Below, piece by piece: positions 18,372 through 25,961 of a stretch of DNA of 42,617 nucleotides. This DNA comes from an archaeon 13_1_40CM_2_52_13 (GTDB lineage: Archaea > Thermoproteota > Bathyarchaeia > 40CM-2-53-6): positions 6,588 to 49,204 of the forward strand of contig MNHO01000002.1 of assembly GCA_001919285.1 (NCBI GenBank), given 5' to 3'. The notes below the pieces were generated by a model. It searched no databases, had not been told where the DNA came from, and saw nothing but the letters and a program-made list of their open reading frames with translations. The translations under genes were made by a program, and so were the position numbers. Every line of letters begins with the position of its first letter. The first letter of the stretch is position 1.

Positions 18372-18874
18372 CGACTAGTTCTAACTCTACTACTAGACAG
18401 GTGGCCGTTCTGTTCGTCGGGTGCGGGTCTTGAACCCACGACTCTCGCGGGAATACCCACAGCGATGGCATTGTCAGGTACGTTTTTCGTGACGACTGAG
18501 CCCGCGCCTATCAGAGCGTTTTCACCGATCTGTACTCCCGGGTTTATAGTGCTCCCCGCTCCGATGGATGCGTTCTTCTTGACTCTCGTGTTGAGCCGTG
18601 TCCATTCTCCGTGAGCTCGCGGGTGCTTGTCGTTGGTGAACGTGACGTTAGGCGCTATGAAGACATTGTCTTCTATGACTACTCCGGTCGGTATGAAGAC
18701 GAAGGGTCGGATCTTACAATTGTCTCCGATGGAGACTCCTTCTTCAATGTACACGTAGGAGTCTATCTTCGTGTTCTTGCCAATCTTGCATCCGTACAGG
18801 TTTACCTGGTCGTAGACGCGTGAGTCGCGTCCTATTGTTGCTTTCTTGATTACTGAGTATTTGGGACGTTTCAT
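18368..18874 (-). CDS. Hexapeptide-repeat sugar N-acetyltransferase (WbpD-like)
   Basis: A 168-residue left-handed beta-helix acyltransferase with hexapeptide repeats over most of its length (I-G-K-N-T-K-I, I-G-D-N-C-K-I, I-E-D-N-V-F-I and so on). The motif P-N-V-T-F-T-N-D-K-H-P-R near residue 75, with its conserved Asn and His, and the closing G-I-P-A-R-V-V-G are typical of WbpD/WlbB, which N-acetylate a 3-amino sugar nucleotide. The adjacent oxidoreductase is WbpB/WlbA-like, which fits the same route. The aminotransferase (WbpE) expected between them is not in the window. It overlaps both neighbours by 4 bases. Confidence 0.87.
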   Translation of the reverse strand: MKRPKYSVIKKATIGRDSRVYDQVNLYGCKIGKNTKIDSYVYIEEGVSIGDNCKIRPFVFIPTGVVIEDNVFIAPNVTFTNDKHPRAHGEWTRLNTRVKKNASIGAGSTINPGVQIGENALIGAGSVVTKNVPDNAIAVGIPARVVGSRPAPDEQNGHLSSSRVRTSR

Positions 18875-19893
18875 TTTGCCGGTATCGCCGGGATTATCGG
18901 GAGCTGGACTTGAACTGTTCGGTCTTGGAACATTGACTCTCTTGAGGCTTCCAGGAGGGCTACTACTCTTGCGCCTAGTATTCCGTCAGACTGGTTCGAG
19001 TACGGTGTCGAATCCTGGTTGTTGCGGATACAGTCGTAGAAGTGGCGTATTTCATCTCCAAGCGTGTTGCTGACCGAGACCGGGATCTCTCGTCTGCCTC
19101 CCTGTAGCTCGAGAGCGAGCTTCTGTTCGACGCAGTCAAGATTCGCTGTCCCCTTGCTTCCAACAACAGTAACTTCTCTTCGCTTATCTCGGTCTAGCCA
19201 GCTGAGCTCTACGTGAGCGATTAGGCCTCCCTTGTAGTCTGCGGTTATGAAAGCTAGTTCTTCATTCTGCTTGGTCCTGTAGCCTCGTCCCTTGCACGCG
19301 AGCTTCTCGGGCCAGGCGTCGACGAGATAGTTGCAGATGTCGAAGGGGTGGGGAGCTAGGTCGGTTATGACCTCCCTCAGTAGTTGAGGGTTCATGAGGG
19401 CCGTCCATCTTAGACGCAGATAGTACACGTCTCCTATGCCTCCGTCGGCGAGGACGCGCTTTAGTTCTCTGACACCGTTGTTAAACCGGTGAATGTGTCC
19501 TACGCAGAGGACTGCTCTGTTCTCATTGGCAAGCCTTACGAGTTCGTATGCTTCCTCGGTCCTCAGGGTGAGAGGCTTCTCGACGAGTACATGTTTGCCT
19601 TGTCGGAGGAATGTTGCGGCTACTTCGAAGTGGGTGCTGTTTGGAGTACAGATATGGACTCCGGTTAGTGACGGGTCCATTGCGAGAGAGTGATAGTCTG
19701 TTCGATATTCGAGGTTTCCGCCAAATTCTCTTTTGCATTGGGTGAGTGATTCTGGAAAGTTGTCCACGATGGAGTGGAGTTGGCTTGAGCCTGTTGCTCG
19801 ACTAATGTCAAGGGTTTCGCGTATTACCTTCTTTCCCCAATAGCCGCCGCCAATAACAGCTATGCGCAGAGGGTTCATTTTTCTTGGAGCCAC
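18871..19893 (-). CDS. Gfo/Idh/MocA family oxidoreductase (WbpB/WlbA-like)
   Basis: A 340-residue NAD(P)-dependent sugar oxidoreductase. The Rossmann motif V-I-G-G-G-Y-W-G-K-K is near residue 15. H-I-C-T-P-N-S-T-H is near 85, and E-K-P-L-T near 110 holds the catalytic-type lysine. G-H-I-H-R-F-N and D-L-A-P-H-P-F-D-I line the substrate site. Members with a neighbouring WbpD-like acetyltransferase oxidise the 3-position of UDP-GlcNAc-uronate before transamination. That role is inferred here from the pair. The start is GTG 19893 or ATG 19878. The first is three bases after the stop of a small upstream frame, and the 3' end overlaps the acetyltransferase by 4 bases. Confidence 0.87.
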   Translation of the reverse strand: MAPRKMNPLRIAVIGGGYWGKKVIRETLDISRATGSSQLHSIVDNFPESLTQCKREFGGNLEYRTDYHSLAMDPSLTGVHICTPNSTHFEVAATFLRQGKHVLVEKPLTLRTEEAYELVRLANENRAVLCVGHIHRFNNGVRELKRVLADGGIGDVYYLRLRWTALMNPQLLREVITDLAPHPFDICNYLVDAWPEKLACKGRGYRTKQNEELAFITADYKGGLIAHVELSWLDRDKRREVTVVGSKGTANLDCVEQKLALELQGGRREIPVSVSNTLGDEIRHFYDCIRNNQDSTPYSNQSDGILGARVVALLEASRESMFQDRTVQVQLPIIPAIPAK

Positions 19894-19896
19894 GCT

Positions 19897-20091
19897 TTAG
19901 TTCGAAGATTTCAGACTCGCAGCTTCAAGATTCGGCCTGACCAGAGCATACGATCCCCTACGCATGTCGACGGCTGTGAAGATATCTCGGTCTTGCCTCG
20001 TAATTCCCACCGCGATTATCGTGGCTTCCCCATTCTCTGCTCTTATACTTCTTGGTGAGGGGGGATATTCTGCAACAAATTCATGTCTCAA
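19897..20091 (-). CDS. Possible small protein leading the glycan operon
   Basis: A 64-codon frame from TTG 20091 ends three bases before GTG 19893, the same tight spacing as the rest of the operon. The sequence is balanced and protein-like (for example E-A-T-I-I-A-V-G-I-T-R-Q-D-R-D near the middle, D-M-R-R-G-S-Y-A-L-V later). No family is recognised and the N-terminus is uncertain. If transcribed from the TATA-like element near 20145, the leader would be about 28 bases. It may be a small regulatory protein, a remnant of a longer gene, or leader sequence only. Confidence 0.3.
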   Translation of the reverse strand: MRHEFVAEYPPSPRSIRAENGEATIIAVGITRQDRDIFTAVDMRRGSYALVRPNLEAASLKSSN

Positions 20092-20140
20092 GATATGTTT
20101 GGATACACCGTGAGATGTGGAGTGGCCCGAGTCCGGAATT

Positions 20141-20149
20141 GAATAAATA
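20141..20149 (+). promoter_or_regulatory. TATA-like box for the GT4 operon
   Basis: AATAAATAG here predicts a plus-strand start near 20171, 23 bases before TTG 20194. Read on the minus strand (CTATTTATT) it would start near 20119, ahead of the small frame at 20091, so it may serve both divergent operons. Confidence 0.35.
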
Positions 20150-20193
20150 GCTGGCAGGGAAATAGTCTCACACGTGAGCGTTCGAGATCTCTG

Positions 20194-21303
20194 TTGGACA
20201 GTATAACAATCGTGAGCCCGCGCTACCCTCCATATGTTGGAGGAGTAGAGACTCACGTTTCGCAGCTGGCACAACGAGCGACGAAATTCTTCCGACGAGT
20301 CTCCGTAATCACAACAGACCCTCTGGGCAACCTACCTTCAATTCAGAATGTTGATGATTATCTCACAATCTTCAGAATCAAATCCCTTGCCCCCCGGGAG
20401 AACTATCACTTTCCCTCCCCCTCAGGCTTATTCAAAGTGCTCAAACAGTCTCGTCCGCAAGTTCTTCACTTGCACTGCATCCACGACATTCCAGGTCCCA
20501 TCGCGGGGATCATGCGAGGAAACAGCTCACTGATTTTCACTCCCCACTATGTTGGCCGCTTGAACTCAGGGCTGGGACGCATTCTCTTTAGAGCTTACCG
20601 TCCATTCATCAGAGAACTCGTCGCCCACGTTCCAAGAGTAATCTGCATCTCCAGATTCGAGGCTCGTCTGATGACCGACACTTTCCCGGAATCTGCAGGA
20701 AAAGTGGAAATCATCCCGAACGGGATTGCTTCTGACCTCAGAGAGAAGAACCAGTGGCGAGAGCCTGAGGAGCCGACGATTCTCTACGCGGGTAGGTTGG
20801 AGAGATACAAGAACGTCGACAAGGTCATGAGGGCGGTCGCGAAATTGCGGGAGAAGAACGATAGGCTGAGGATGAGAATCGTTGGTAGGGGCCCAGTAAA
20901 GGGCGAGCTCGAAAAGTTATCACACACCCTTGGATTGAACGACGGTGTGGAATGGTACGATAGACTTCCACAGAGGGACCTCTTTCCGCTGTACGCGTCC
21001 AGCACGGCCGTGGTTCTTGCTTCAGAACATGAGAACTGGGGTAATACTGTAGCTGAGGCTATTGGGGTGGGTGTTCCTACGATTGTTGCGAATGCTTCCT
21101 CCCTCGCAGAGTTTGTTGAGGAGGGCCTTGCGGTCCCCGTCGAGCCCCCGATGGACGAGCTGAAGCTTGCAGCGAAGATTGGTGAGGTTATCGATGATCC
21201 GAAGAAATTCTCGCCCAAGGGGAAACAGTCACCCTTAATCATCTCGTGGGATGAGGCGGCCGAAAAGACGTTCGCACCGTGCATGTCGCTAGTCAATTCG
21301 TGA
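20194..21303 (+). CDS. Family 4 glycosyltransferase
   Basis: A 369-residue GT-B enzyme. The N-terminal half has S-P-R-Y-P-P-Y-V-G-G-V-E-T-H, the acceptor-side glycine loop typical of GT4. The C-terminal half carries I-P-N-G-I, I-L-Y-A-G-R-L-E-R-Y-K-N and the nucleotide-sugar site S-E-H-E-N-W-G-N-T-V-A-E-A near residues 279-291, the E-x7-E motif. It is a retaining glycosyltransferase using an NDP-sugar, without membrane helices, so it works at the cytoplasmic face. The start is TTG 20194. It leads a four-gene operon; the next gene follows after 16 bases. Confidence 0.88.
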   Translation: MDSITIVSPRYPPYVGGVETHVSQLAQRATKFFRRVSVITTDPLGNLPSIQNVDDYLTIFRIKSLAPRENYHFPSPSGLFKVLKQSRPQVLHLHCIHDIPGPIAGIMRGNSSLIFTPHYVGRLNSGLGRILFRAYRPFIRELVAHVPRVICISRFEARLMTDTFPESAGKVEIIPNGIASDLREKNQWREPEEPTILYAGRLERYKNVDKVMRAVAKLREKNDRLRMRIVGRGPVKGELEKLSHTLGLNDGVEWYDRLPQRDLFPLYASSTAVVLASEHENWGNTVAEAIGVGVPTIVANASSLAEFVEEGLAVPVEPPMDELKLAAKIGEVIDDPKKFSPKGKQSPLIISWDEAAEKTFAPCMSLVNS

Positions 21304-21319
21304 CCGGAGAGGTTTCGGA

Positions 21320-22375
21320 ATGAGTTTTCTTGAGGAGGTAGGAATTGTCAAGACAGCCCGCAGAGAGGCCGAATCTGTCCTGCTGGCAAGAGCTGTGATT
21401 AGAAGAGAGCCGATTCATCCGATCAACAAGGAGAGGTTCCTGAAGCTAGCAAAGAACAACAAAGTTACTCTGAGAGCCGCGCCAATTCTCAACGCGCCAG
21501 CAGAGGTTGTTGACGAGGCCAAGACCGAGTTTGCCGAGGCAATGGAGTTGTACGATCTGATGAGTAAAGAGTTCCAGAAGTTGGGTGTATCATTTGTTGT
21601 GATAAAATCCTTCGACTCATTGCCTGACATGGGACACGACCTTGACTTTCTCTTACCTCACTCTTCCGAGTTTGGAGAGGCAAGAGGGATGCTCTTGGAC
21701 AAGTTCAGAGTCAAGCCTCAGCCACTAACACACTGCGACAAGTTGGTGGGAAAGTTCAGCTGCTTCCTCCCAGGCTTCAAACACGACTTCGAATTGTATC
21801 CGACAATCAGCCAGCTCGGCGAGCAGCACGTAGAACCAAACAATATTCTACGGGACCGAAGGATCGAGAAGATCGAGGGCCGGAACGTCTGGGTAACATC
21901 AGACCTGGACCGAGTGCTTATCAGAATAATTCATGCAATGTTCCGCCACAACTTCCTGAAACTATCAGACGTCATAGACTTTGAAGCGTTATCAAGAAAC
22001 TGTTCAACGCAAGAGATTCTCGACGCAGTTGACAAGGCCGATATTGGAGACGCGTTCCTATTCTTCATCGGTGCCATCGATCGATTCTTGAAAGCTTGCG
22101 GCGTTGAGAGCCCGACAATGCGAGATCTGACACAAGCGGGACAGAAGAGGTTCGGAAAGGATCGACTGGGAGTGCTACGGAGAGACAGGCTCGTGCTCCC
22201 GTATAGGATACCAACCGTCGCAATCATACTCATCTTTCTACTCAAAGGAGCGAGAGAAGCATCAAAGGGAAGATGGCGTAGCTCGCTGAGCTGCCTTGTA
22301 ACTCCGCCCCTTCTCTTCCTCGACTTCATCAACGCAGTCTCCCATAACCGACTCTTGGGCAGGAGGATCTGGTAG
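21320..22375 (+). CDS. Nucleotidyltransferase-fold protein (PF14907-like)
   Basis: A 351-residue protein. Residues ~90-115 hold V-I-K-S-F-D-S-L-P-D and G-H-D-L-D-F-L-L, the pattern of the uncharacterised nucleotidyltransferase family (K-G-x-x-L-x-x-x...D-x-D). A third acidic position may be D-F-E-L-Y near 157. A helical C-terminal half follows, with a hydrophobic stretch near 295-310. Relatives often sit in capsule and glycan clusters, but their substrates are unknown; transfer of a nucleotide or phospho-sugar is an inference. The start ATG 21320 is preceded by GGAGAGG. The stop is one base before the probable start of the next gene. Confidence 0.7.
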   Translation: MSFLEEVGIVKTARREAESVLLARAVIRREPIHPINKERFLKLAKNNKVTLRAAPILNAPAEVVDEAKTEFAEAMELYDLMSKEFQKLGVSFVVIKSFDSLPDMGHDLDFLLPHSSEFGEARGMLLDKFRVKPQPLTHCDKLVGKFSCFLPGFKHDFELYPTISQLGEQHVEPNNILRDRRIEKIEGRNVWVTSDLDRVLIRIIHAMFRHNFLKLSDVIDFEALSRNCSTQEILDAVDKADIGDAFLFFIGAIDRFLKACGVESPTMRDLTQAGQKRFGKDRLGVLRRDRLVLPYRIPTVAIILIFLLKGAREASKGRWRSSLSCLVTPPLLFLDFINAVSHNRLLGRRIW

Positions 22376-22376
22376 A

Positions 22377-23000
22377 CTGAAGACCATCATAGTAACCCTC
22401 AGCGGGACCCACGGAACAGGCAAGTCGACGCATGCAGGAAGAACCTACTACCTTCTCAATCATTCGGGACACAAATTCTCTTATCTCAGACATCAAGATC
22501 TTATCGATCCTTTTGGGTTCATCCTGAGAAGAGGAGCCAGGGTCCTTGGTTTCGCCCAGACAAACCAGCTCGAGAGAATGAAGCCTGTTAGGGTTCTCTG
22601 GTCGCTCTACTTTCTATTCGTCTACTGTCCACTGCTTGTCGGCGGAATCAGAATACGGAGAGCGTTGGGGTACAGTGTCGTTGCTGACCGTTATCTCTAC
22701 GATCTGATCGTTGCCTTCTGGGGCAATCAGACCCATGTTCCACTTGAGCATCTGCTCGTCTGGATAATTCCGAGGCCGGACGTGTCGTTCATTCTGGATG
22801 CTGACGAGGAACGTATACTTGCCAATAGGCCCGAGCATACCGCTGAGTTCATTCGGAATGAGAAGAGGCTCTATGACGGAGTTGCCAGGTACTTCGGATT
22901 GGAGAAGATTCGGACAACAACTTCGGCGGCCACGACGTGGAAGCGAATGGTGGCCGAGATCGAAGCGTCCCTCCAACAGGCTTCGTCGAGAAACAACTAG
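22377..23000 (+). CDS. Thymidylate-kinase-like P-loop kinase, probable CTG start
   Basis: The frame gives a 207-residue P-loop protein. The Walker A motif S-G-T-H-G-T-G-K-S-T begins at residue ~8, D-R-Y-L-Y-D near 105 matches the DRY motif of thymidylate kinases, and R-P-D-V-S-F-I-L-D-A-D near 135 follows. The Walker A is upstream of the first ATG (22578), so starting there would delete the active site. No ATG, GTG or TTG precedes the P-loop in frame. CTG 22377 lies 10 bases after a strong GGAGG (22362-22366), so CTG is the likely start. The role is phosphorylation of a small substrate; in a glycan operon, probably not dTMP synthesis. It sits between a nucleotidyltransferase and a phosphodiesterase. 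Confidence 0.75.
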   Translation: MKTIIVTLSGTHGTGKSTHAGRTYYLLNHSGHKFSYLRHQDLIDPFGFILRRGARVLGFAQTNQLERMKPVRVLWSLYFLFVYCPLLVGGIRIRRALGYSVVADRYLYDLIVAFWGNQTHVPLEHLLVWIIPRPDVSFILDADEERILANRPEHTAEFIRNEKRLYDGVARYFGLEKIRTTTSAATTWKRMVAEIEASLQQASSRNN

Positions 23001-23014
23001 CTTGGGTGGTTTTG

Positions 23015-24541
23015 GTGAAGGCGATGATTATTGGGCTCGACGCCGCCTCGCCTCCACTCATCGAGAGATGGATTGACCGTCTCCCCAACCTACGAACTCT
23101 CTATCAATCGGGGACTCATGGAACCCTGTTATCAATAGTTCCTCCCTCCAGCGTTCCTGCGTGGCAGTGTTTTGCGACCGGGAAGAACCCGGCAAAGATC
23201 GGCGTCTGGGGCTTCCTTTCCATCGGGCCGGATCGACGACTGAGACATGGAAAGACGACGGAGGAAATCGGTTGCCTCTGGGATACATGTGGAAAGGCAG
23301 GTCTCAGGGTCGGGGTCTTCAACATTCCCGGAACCTATCCACCCTATCCTGTAAACGGTTTCATGGTATCCGGATTCCCGACACCACCAGGAAAGGATTG
23401 GGCGTATCCGAAGGATCTGATGAAGAGACTAGATCAGACAGTCGACGGCTACGAGATCGATGTTCCGCTCACAAAGCCCTCCGAAATGCGTGGCGGCGAG
23501 GAAGCCTATCTTGCCCAAGTGGAGAGACTCCACACGAAGAGTTTGGAATCGGCAAAACTACTGCTAGAGTGGTTCAAACCAGATCTATTCTTCATGACTC
23601 TGCAAGGCATCGATATGGTCCAACACGATTTCAGCCGATACATGGACAGGCCTGAATCAGAATATTCTAATGTGGTTCGAGACTGGTATATCCGGCTCGA
23701 CCAGGCAGTTGGCGAACTGAGAGAGTTCACAACTCCGGAGACCTACCTGCTCGCTTTGTCAGACCATGGTTCAATGCCGATCACTACATCATTTCACGTC
23801 AACGAATATCTCAAAGCGCAAGGCATTCTGAAAGTCAAGAACCGTTCAGAGAAGAAGAGCCGTGAAATCTATACGCCGTTGCGAAAGATGATCCTCAAGA
23901 CTCTGCCGCCCAACGCGATCAAGGCTGTCTACAGGCTGACTCCTGACAGGATCGCCCACAAACTTACTGTCTCCGCCCAACACGAGAGGACCCTGACTCG
24001 ACTGGTCGATAGCATTGATTGGAGTAACACCAAAGCGTTCTCTACGGGAGGTCCTCAAGCAGCCATCTACATCAACTCCACAAATTACAATGCTGGATCA
24101 CTACAGAACCCCGAACTGCGCGCCGAACTTGTAGAGAATCTGGAGACTATGCTGGGTGAGCTTACTCATCCATCAACCGGCGAAAGGATACGCGCCGTGT
24201 ACCATCGTAGGGAGGACACGTTCCAGGGTCCCTACGCGATGGAGGCTCCGGACCTCGCCGTTGAGTTATTCGGGAAAGACGAAAAGATCCACATCAACAT
24301 TACACTCGGGTCAGGAGAAATCTGGACCTTCGCGCCGCATCTGTCATCCGAGCACGTTCGAGAAGGATTCTGGTGCATGACAGGACCAGGCGTGCCAAAG
24401 AATCTGAGATTAGATGCGAGTATCCTTGATCTGGCTCCGACCCTCCAGAAAATGCTGAGGCTAGAAGTCTCTCAGGACGTTGACGGCAAGATCTTAACCC
24501 AGCTGTTAGGGCAGGCCATCGTAATCCACGCTGAAGACTAG
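23015..24541 (+). CDS. Alkaline-phosphatase-superfamily phosphodiesterase/nucleotide pyrophosphatase
   Basis: A 508-residue protein from GTG 23015 (ATG 23024, with GGTGA five bases upstream, is also possible). The start aligns with the family's opening strand: V-K-A-M-I-I-G-L-D-A-A contains the first metal Asp. P-P-S-S-V-P-A-W supplies the nucleophile Ser/Thr region. G-I-D-M-V-Q-H-D-F and L-S-D-H-G-S-M-P provide further metal ligands. This matches type I phosphodiesterase/nucleotide pyrophosphatase (PF01663). No signal peptide is visible, so the catalytic domain may be cytosolic. Relatives in glycan clusters are thought to handle phospho-substituted lipids or sugars. It closes the four-gene operon, with TTTTT right after the stop, and converges on ugd with a 7-base gap. 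Confidence 0.85.
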   Translation: MKAMIIGLDAASPPLIERWIDRLPNLRTLYQSGTHGTLLSIVPPSSVPAWQCFATGKNPAKIGVWGFLSIGPDRRLRHGKTTEEIGCLWDTCGKAGLRVGVFNIPGTYPPYPVNGFMVSGFPTPPGKDWAYPKDLMKRLDQTVDGYEIDVPLTKPSEMRGGEEAYLAQVERLHTKSLESAKLLLEWFKPDLFFMTLQGIDMVQHDFSRYMDRPESEYSNVVRDWYIRLDQAVGELREFTTPETYLLALSDHGSMPITTSFHVNEYLKAQGILKVKNRSEKKSREIYTPLRKMILKTLPPNAIKAVYRLTPDRIAHKLTVSAQHERTLTRLVDSIDWSNTKAFSTGGPQAAIYINSTNYNAGSLQNPELRAELVENLETMLGELTHPSTGERIRAVYHRREDTFQGPYAMEAPDLAVELFGKDEKIHINITLGSGEIWTFAPHLSSEHVREGFWCMTGPGVPKNLRLDASILDLAPTLQKMLRLEVSQDVDGKILTQLLGQAIVIHAED

Positions 24542-24548
24542 CTCTTTT

Positions 24549-25892
24549 TCACGAAGATAGCCCTAGACCAACTCCGAGATAATTGAATCCGTCAAAGTCG
24601 TCCCGCTTGATTATTCTCCGGGCATCGACAATGTTTAGAGTCTTCATATTCGACTTGTAGTCGCTAGGCTTCAATTTTCGGAACTCGTCCCACTCTGTCA
24701 TTACAATGCAACAGTCAGCACCCTTGAGGCAAGAAATAGCATCTTGCATCAGCTCTACCCTATCACCCAGAATCCGACGGGCGTTCTCTACCGCCATCGG
24801 ATCGTAAGCCGAGACCTTGGCACCGTTCTTCAACAACTCGTCAATAACACGTACCGATGCGGCCTCTCTCATATCGTCGGTGCCTTTCTTGAACGCTAGT
24901 CCAAGAACCGCGATTCGACAATTGTCCAAGGACCCCAAGAGTTTCTTCGAAAGATTGACGATCTCTGATGCCTGTCGCTGGTTGACTTCCTCGACAGCGG
25001 TAAGAAGAAGCGGATCATAGTCTTTGGAACGACCGAACGAGATCAGGGCTTGGAGGTCTTTGTGGAAGCAGGACCCACCGTAGCCAGGACCGGCTTTGAG
25101 ATAGAGGGGACCGATTCGAGGATCTAGGCCGATGGCCTTTGCAACCGTCTCTACGTCTGCGTTGGGGACACGTTGGCATATGTTGGCAATGGTGTTGATC
25201 GTGCTTACCCTGGTCGCGAGGAACGCGTTACTGGCGTACTTAATGGTCTCAGCAGTTGTCGGGTCAGTTACAATGGTAGGGACTTTTGATTTTGAGTAGA
25301 TTCGCCTGTAGAGTTTGGTAAGAGTCGTGCTCGACTTGGCATCTGACGCGCCTATTACGATCTTGTCGGGATGGAGGGTTCCATTTATGGCGGATCCTTC
25401 GGCGAGAAACTCGGGGTTGCTAGATAGTCCCAGCTCTGGGCCGCAGACCTTCTCGCTTGACGCTTCAAGGACAGGTCTGACCACGTCGGTTGTGGTTCCT
25501 GGGGTAACTGTGCTCTTAACGACGACGTGATGATAAGCTGGAGATCCTGCGATGGCAGATCCCACATCTTGAGTCGCCTTCTTCACGTAAGTGAGATCGA
25601 TGGATCCATCTTCTCTGCTCGGCGTCCCAACAGTCAAGAAAACTGTGCTTGAATCAGAAACCTGTGATGCATCTGTCGTAAACTCGATTCGTCTCTTTCT
25701 CACCACTGTTTTGAGCATCGGTTGAAGCTGTGGCTCGTGAAATGGTGGGTGTCCCTTCCGAAGTTCTTCGATCCGTTTTTCGTCAACATCTACTCCGATG
25801 ATTCGGATTCCCCTTGATGCCATGACAGTCGCGGTGCAGAGGCCGACGTAGCCTAGACCGACGAAAGAGACCGATTCGGGTTGTCGTCCCAT
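24549..25892 (-). CDS. ugd: UDP-glucose/GDP-mannose 6-dehydrogenase family protein
   Basis: A 447-residue, NAD-dependent, four-electron oxidising enzyme that makes UDP-glucuronate (or a related uronate). It shows the N-terminal Rossmann motif V-G-L-G-Y-V-G-L, then T-V-G-T-P-S, the N-P-E-F-L-A-E-G-S-A substrate loop, and G-P-G-Y-G-G-S-C-F-H-K-D near residue 267 with the catalytic cysteine. The C-terminal L-G-L-A-F-K-K-G-T-D-D-M-R-E-A is typical of the UDP-sugar-binding domain. Length is normal. The divergent GalU-type gene suggests UDP-glucose as substrate. ATG 25892 lies 26 bases from the centre of a TATA box, so the mRNA is probably leaderless. Confidence 0.92.
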   Translation of the reverse strand: MGRQPESVSFVGLGYVGLCTATVMASRGIRIIGVDVDEKRIEELRKGHPPFHEPQLQPMLKTVVRKRRIEFTTDASQVSDSSTVFLTVGTPSREDGSIDLTYVKKATQDVGSAIAGSPAYHHVVVKSTVTPGTTTDVVRPVLEASSEKVCGPELGLSSNPEFLAEGSAINGTLHPDKIVIGASDAKSSTTLTKLYRRIYSKSKVPTIVTDPTTAETIKYASNAFLATRVSTINTIANICQRVPNADVETVAKAIGLDPRIGPLYLKAGPGYGGSCFHKDLQALISFGRSKDYDPLLLTAVEEVNQRQASEIVNLSKKLLGSLDNCRIAVLGLAFKKGTDDMREAASVRVIDELLKNGAKVSAYDPMAVENARRILGDRVELMQDAISCLKGADCCIVMTEWDEFRKLKPSDYKSNMKTLNIVDARRIIKRDDFDGFNYLGVGLGLSS

Positions 25893-25914
25893 GCTAGCTC
25901 AGCCGGCGGGGGGC

Positions 25915-25920
25915 TTATAT
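25915..25920. promoter_or_regulatory. Shared TATA element between ugd and galU
   Basis: TTATAT (25915-25920) is centred 26 bases from the ugd ATG (25892) on the minus strand, fitting a leaderless start. On the plus strand it predicts initiation near 25944, 18 bases before the GTG at 25962. Flanks are GC-rich and no second TATA candidate is obvious, so one element may fire in both directions. Confidence 0.5.
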
Positions 25921-25961
25921 TGTTGAAATTGGTAGAGCGATTAGTACCGGCTGATTGTTGC

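Noticed and set aside
18405-18440. tRNA-like T-arm on the minus strand (stem GTGGG/CCCGC with loop TTCAAGA)
   Set aside because: It lies inside the acetyltransferase reading frame; no matching acceptor stem, D-arm or anticodon arm is found at the right distance.
20784-21296. 170-codon minus-strand frame
   Set aside because: Antisense to the clear GT4 glycosyltransferase; Ser-rich shadow composition.
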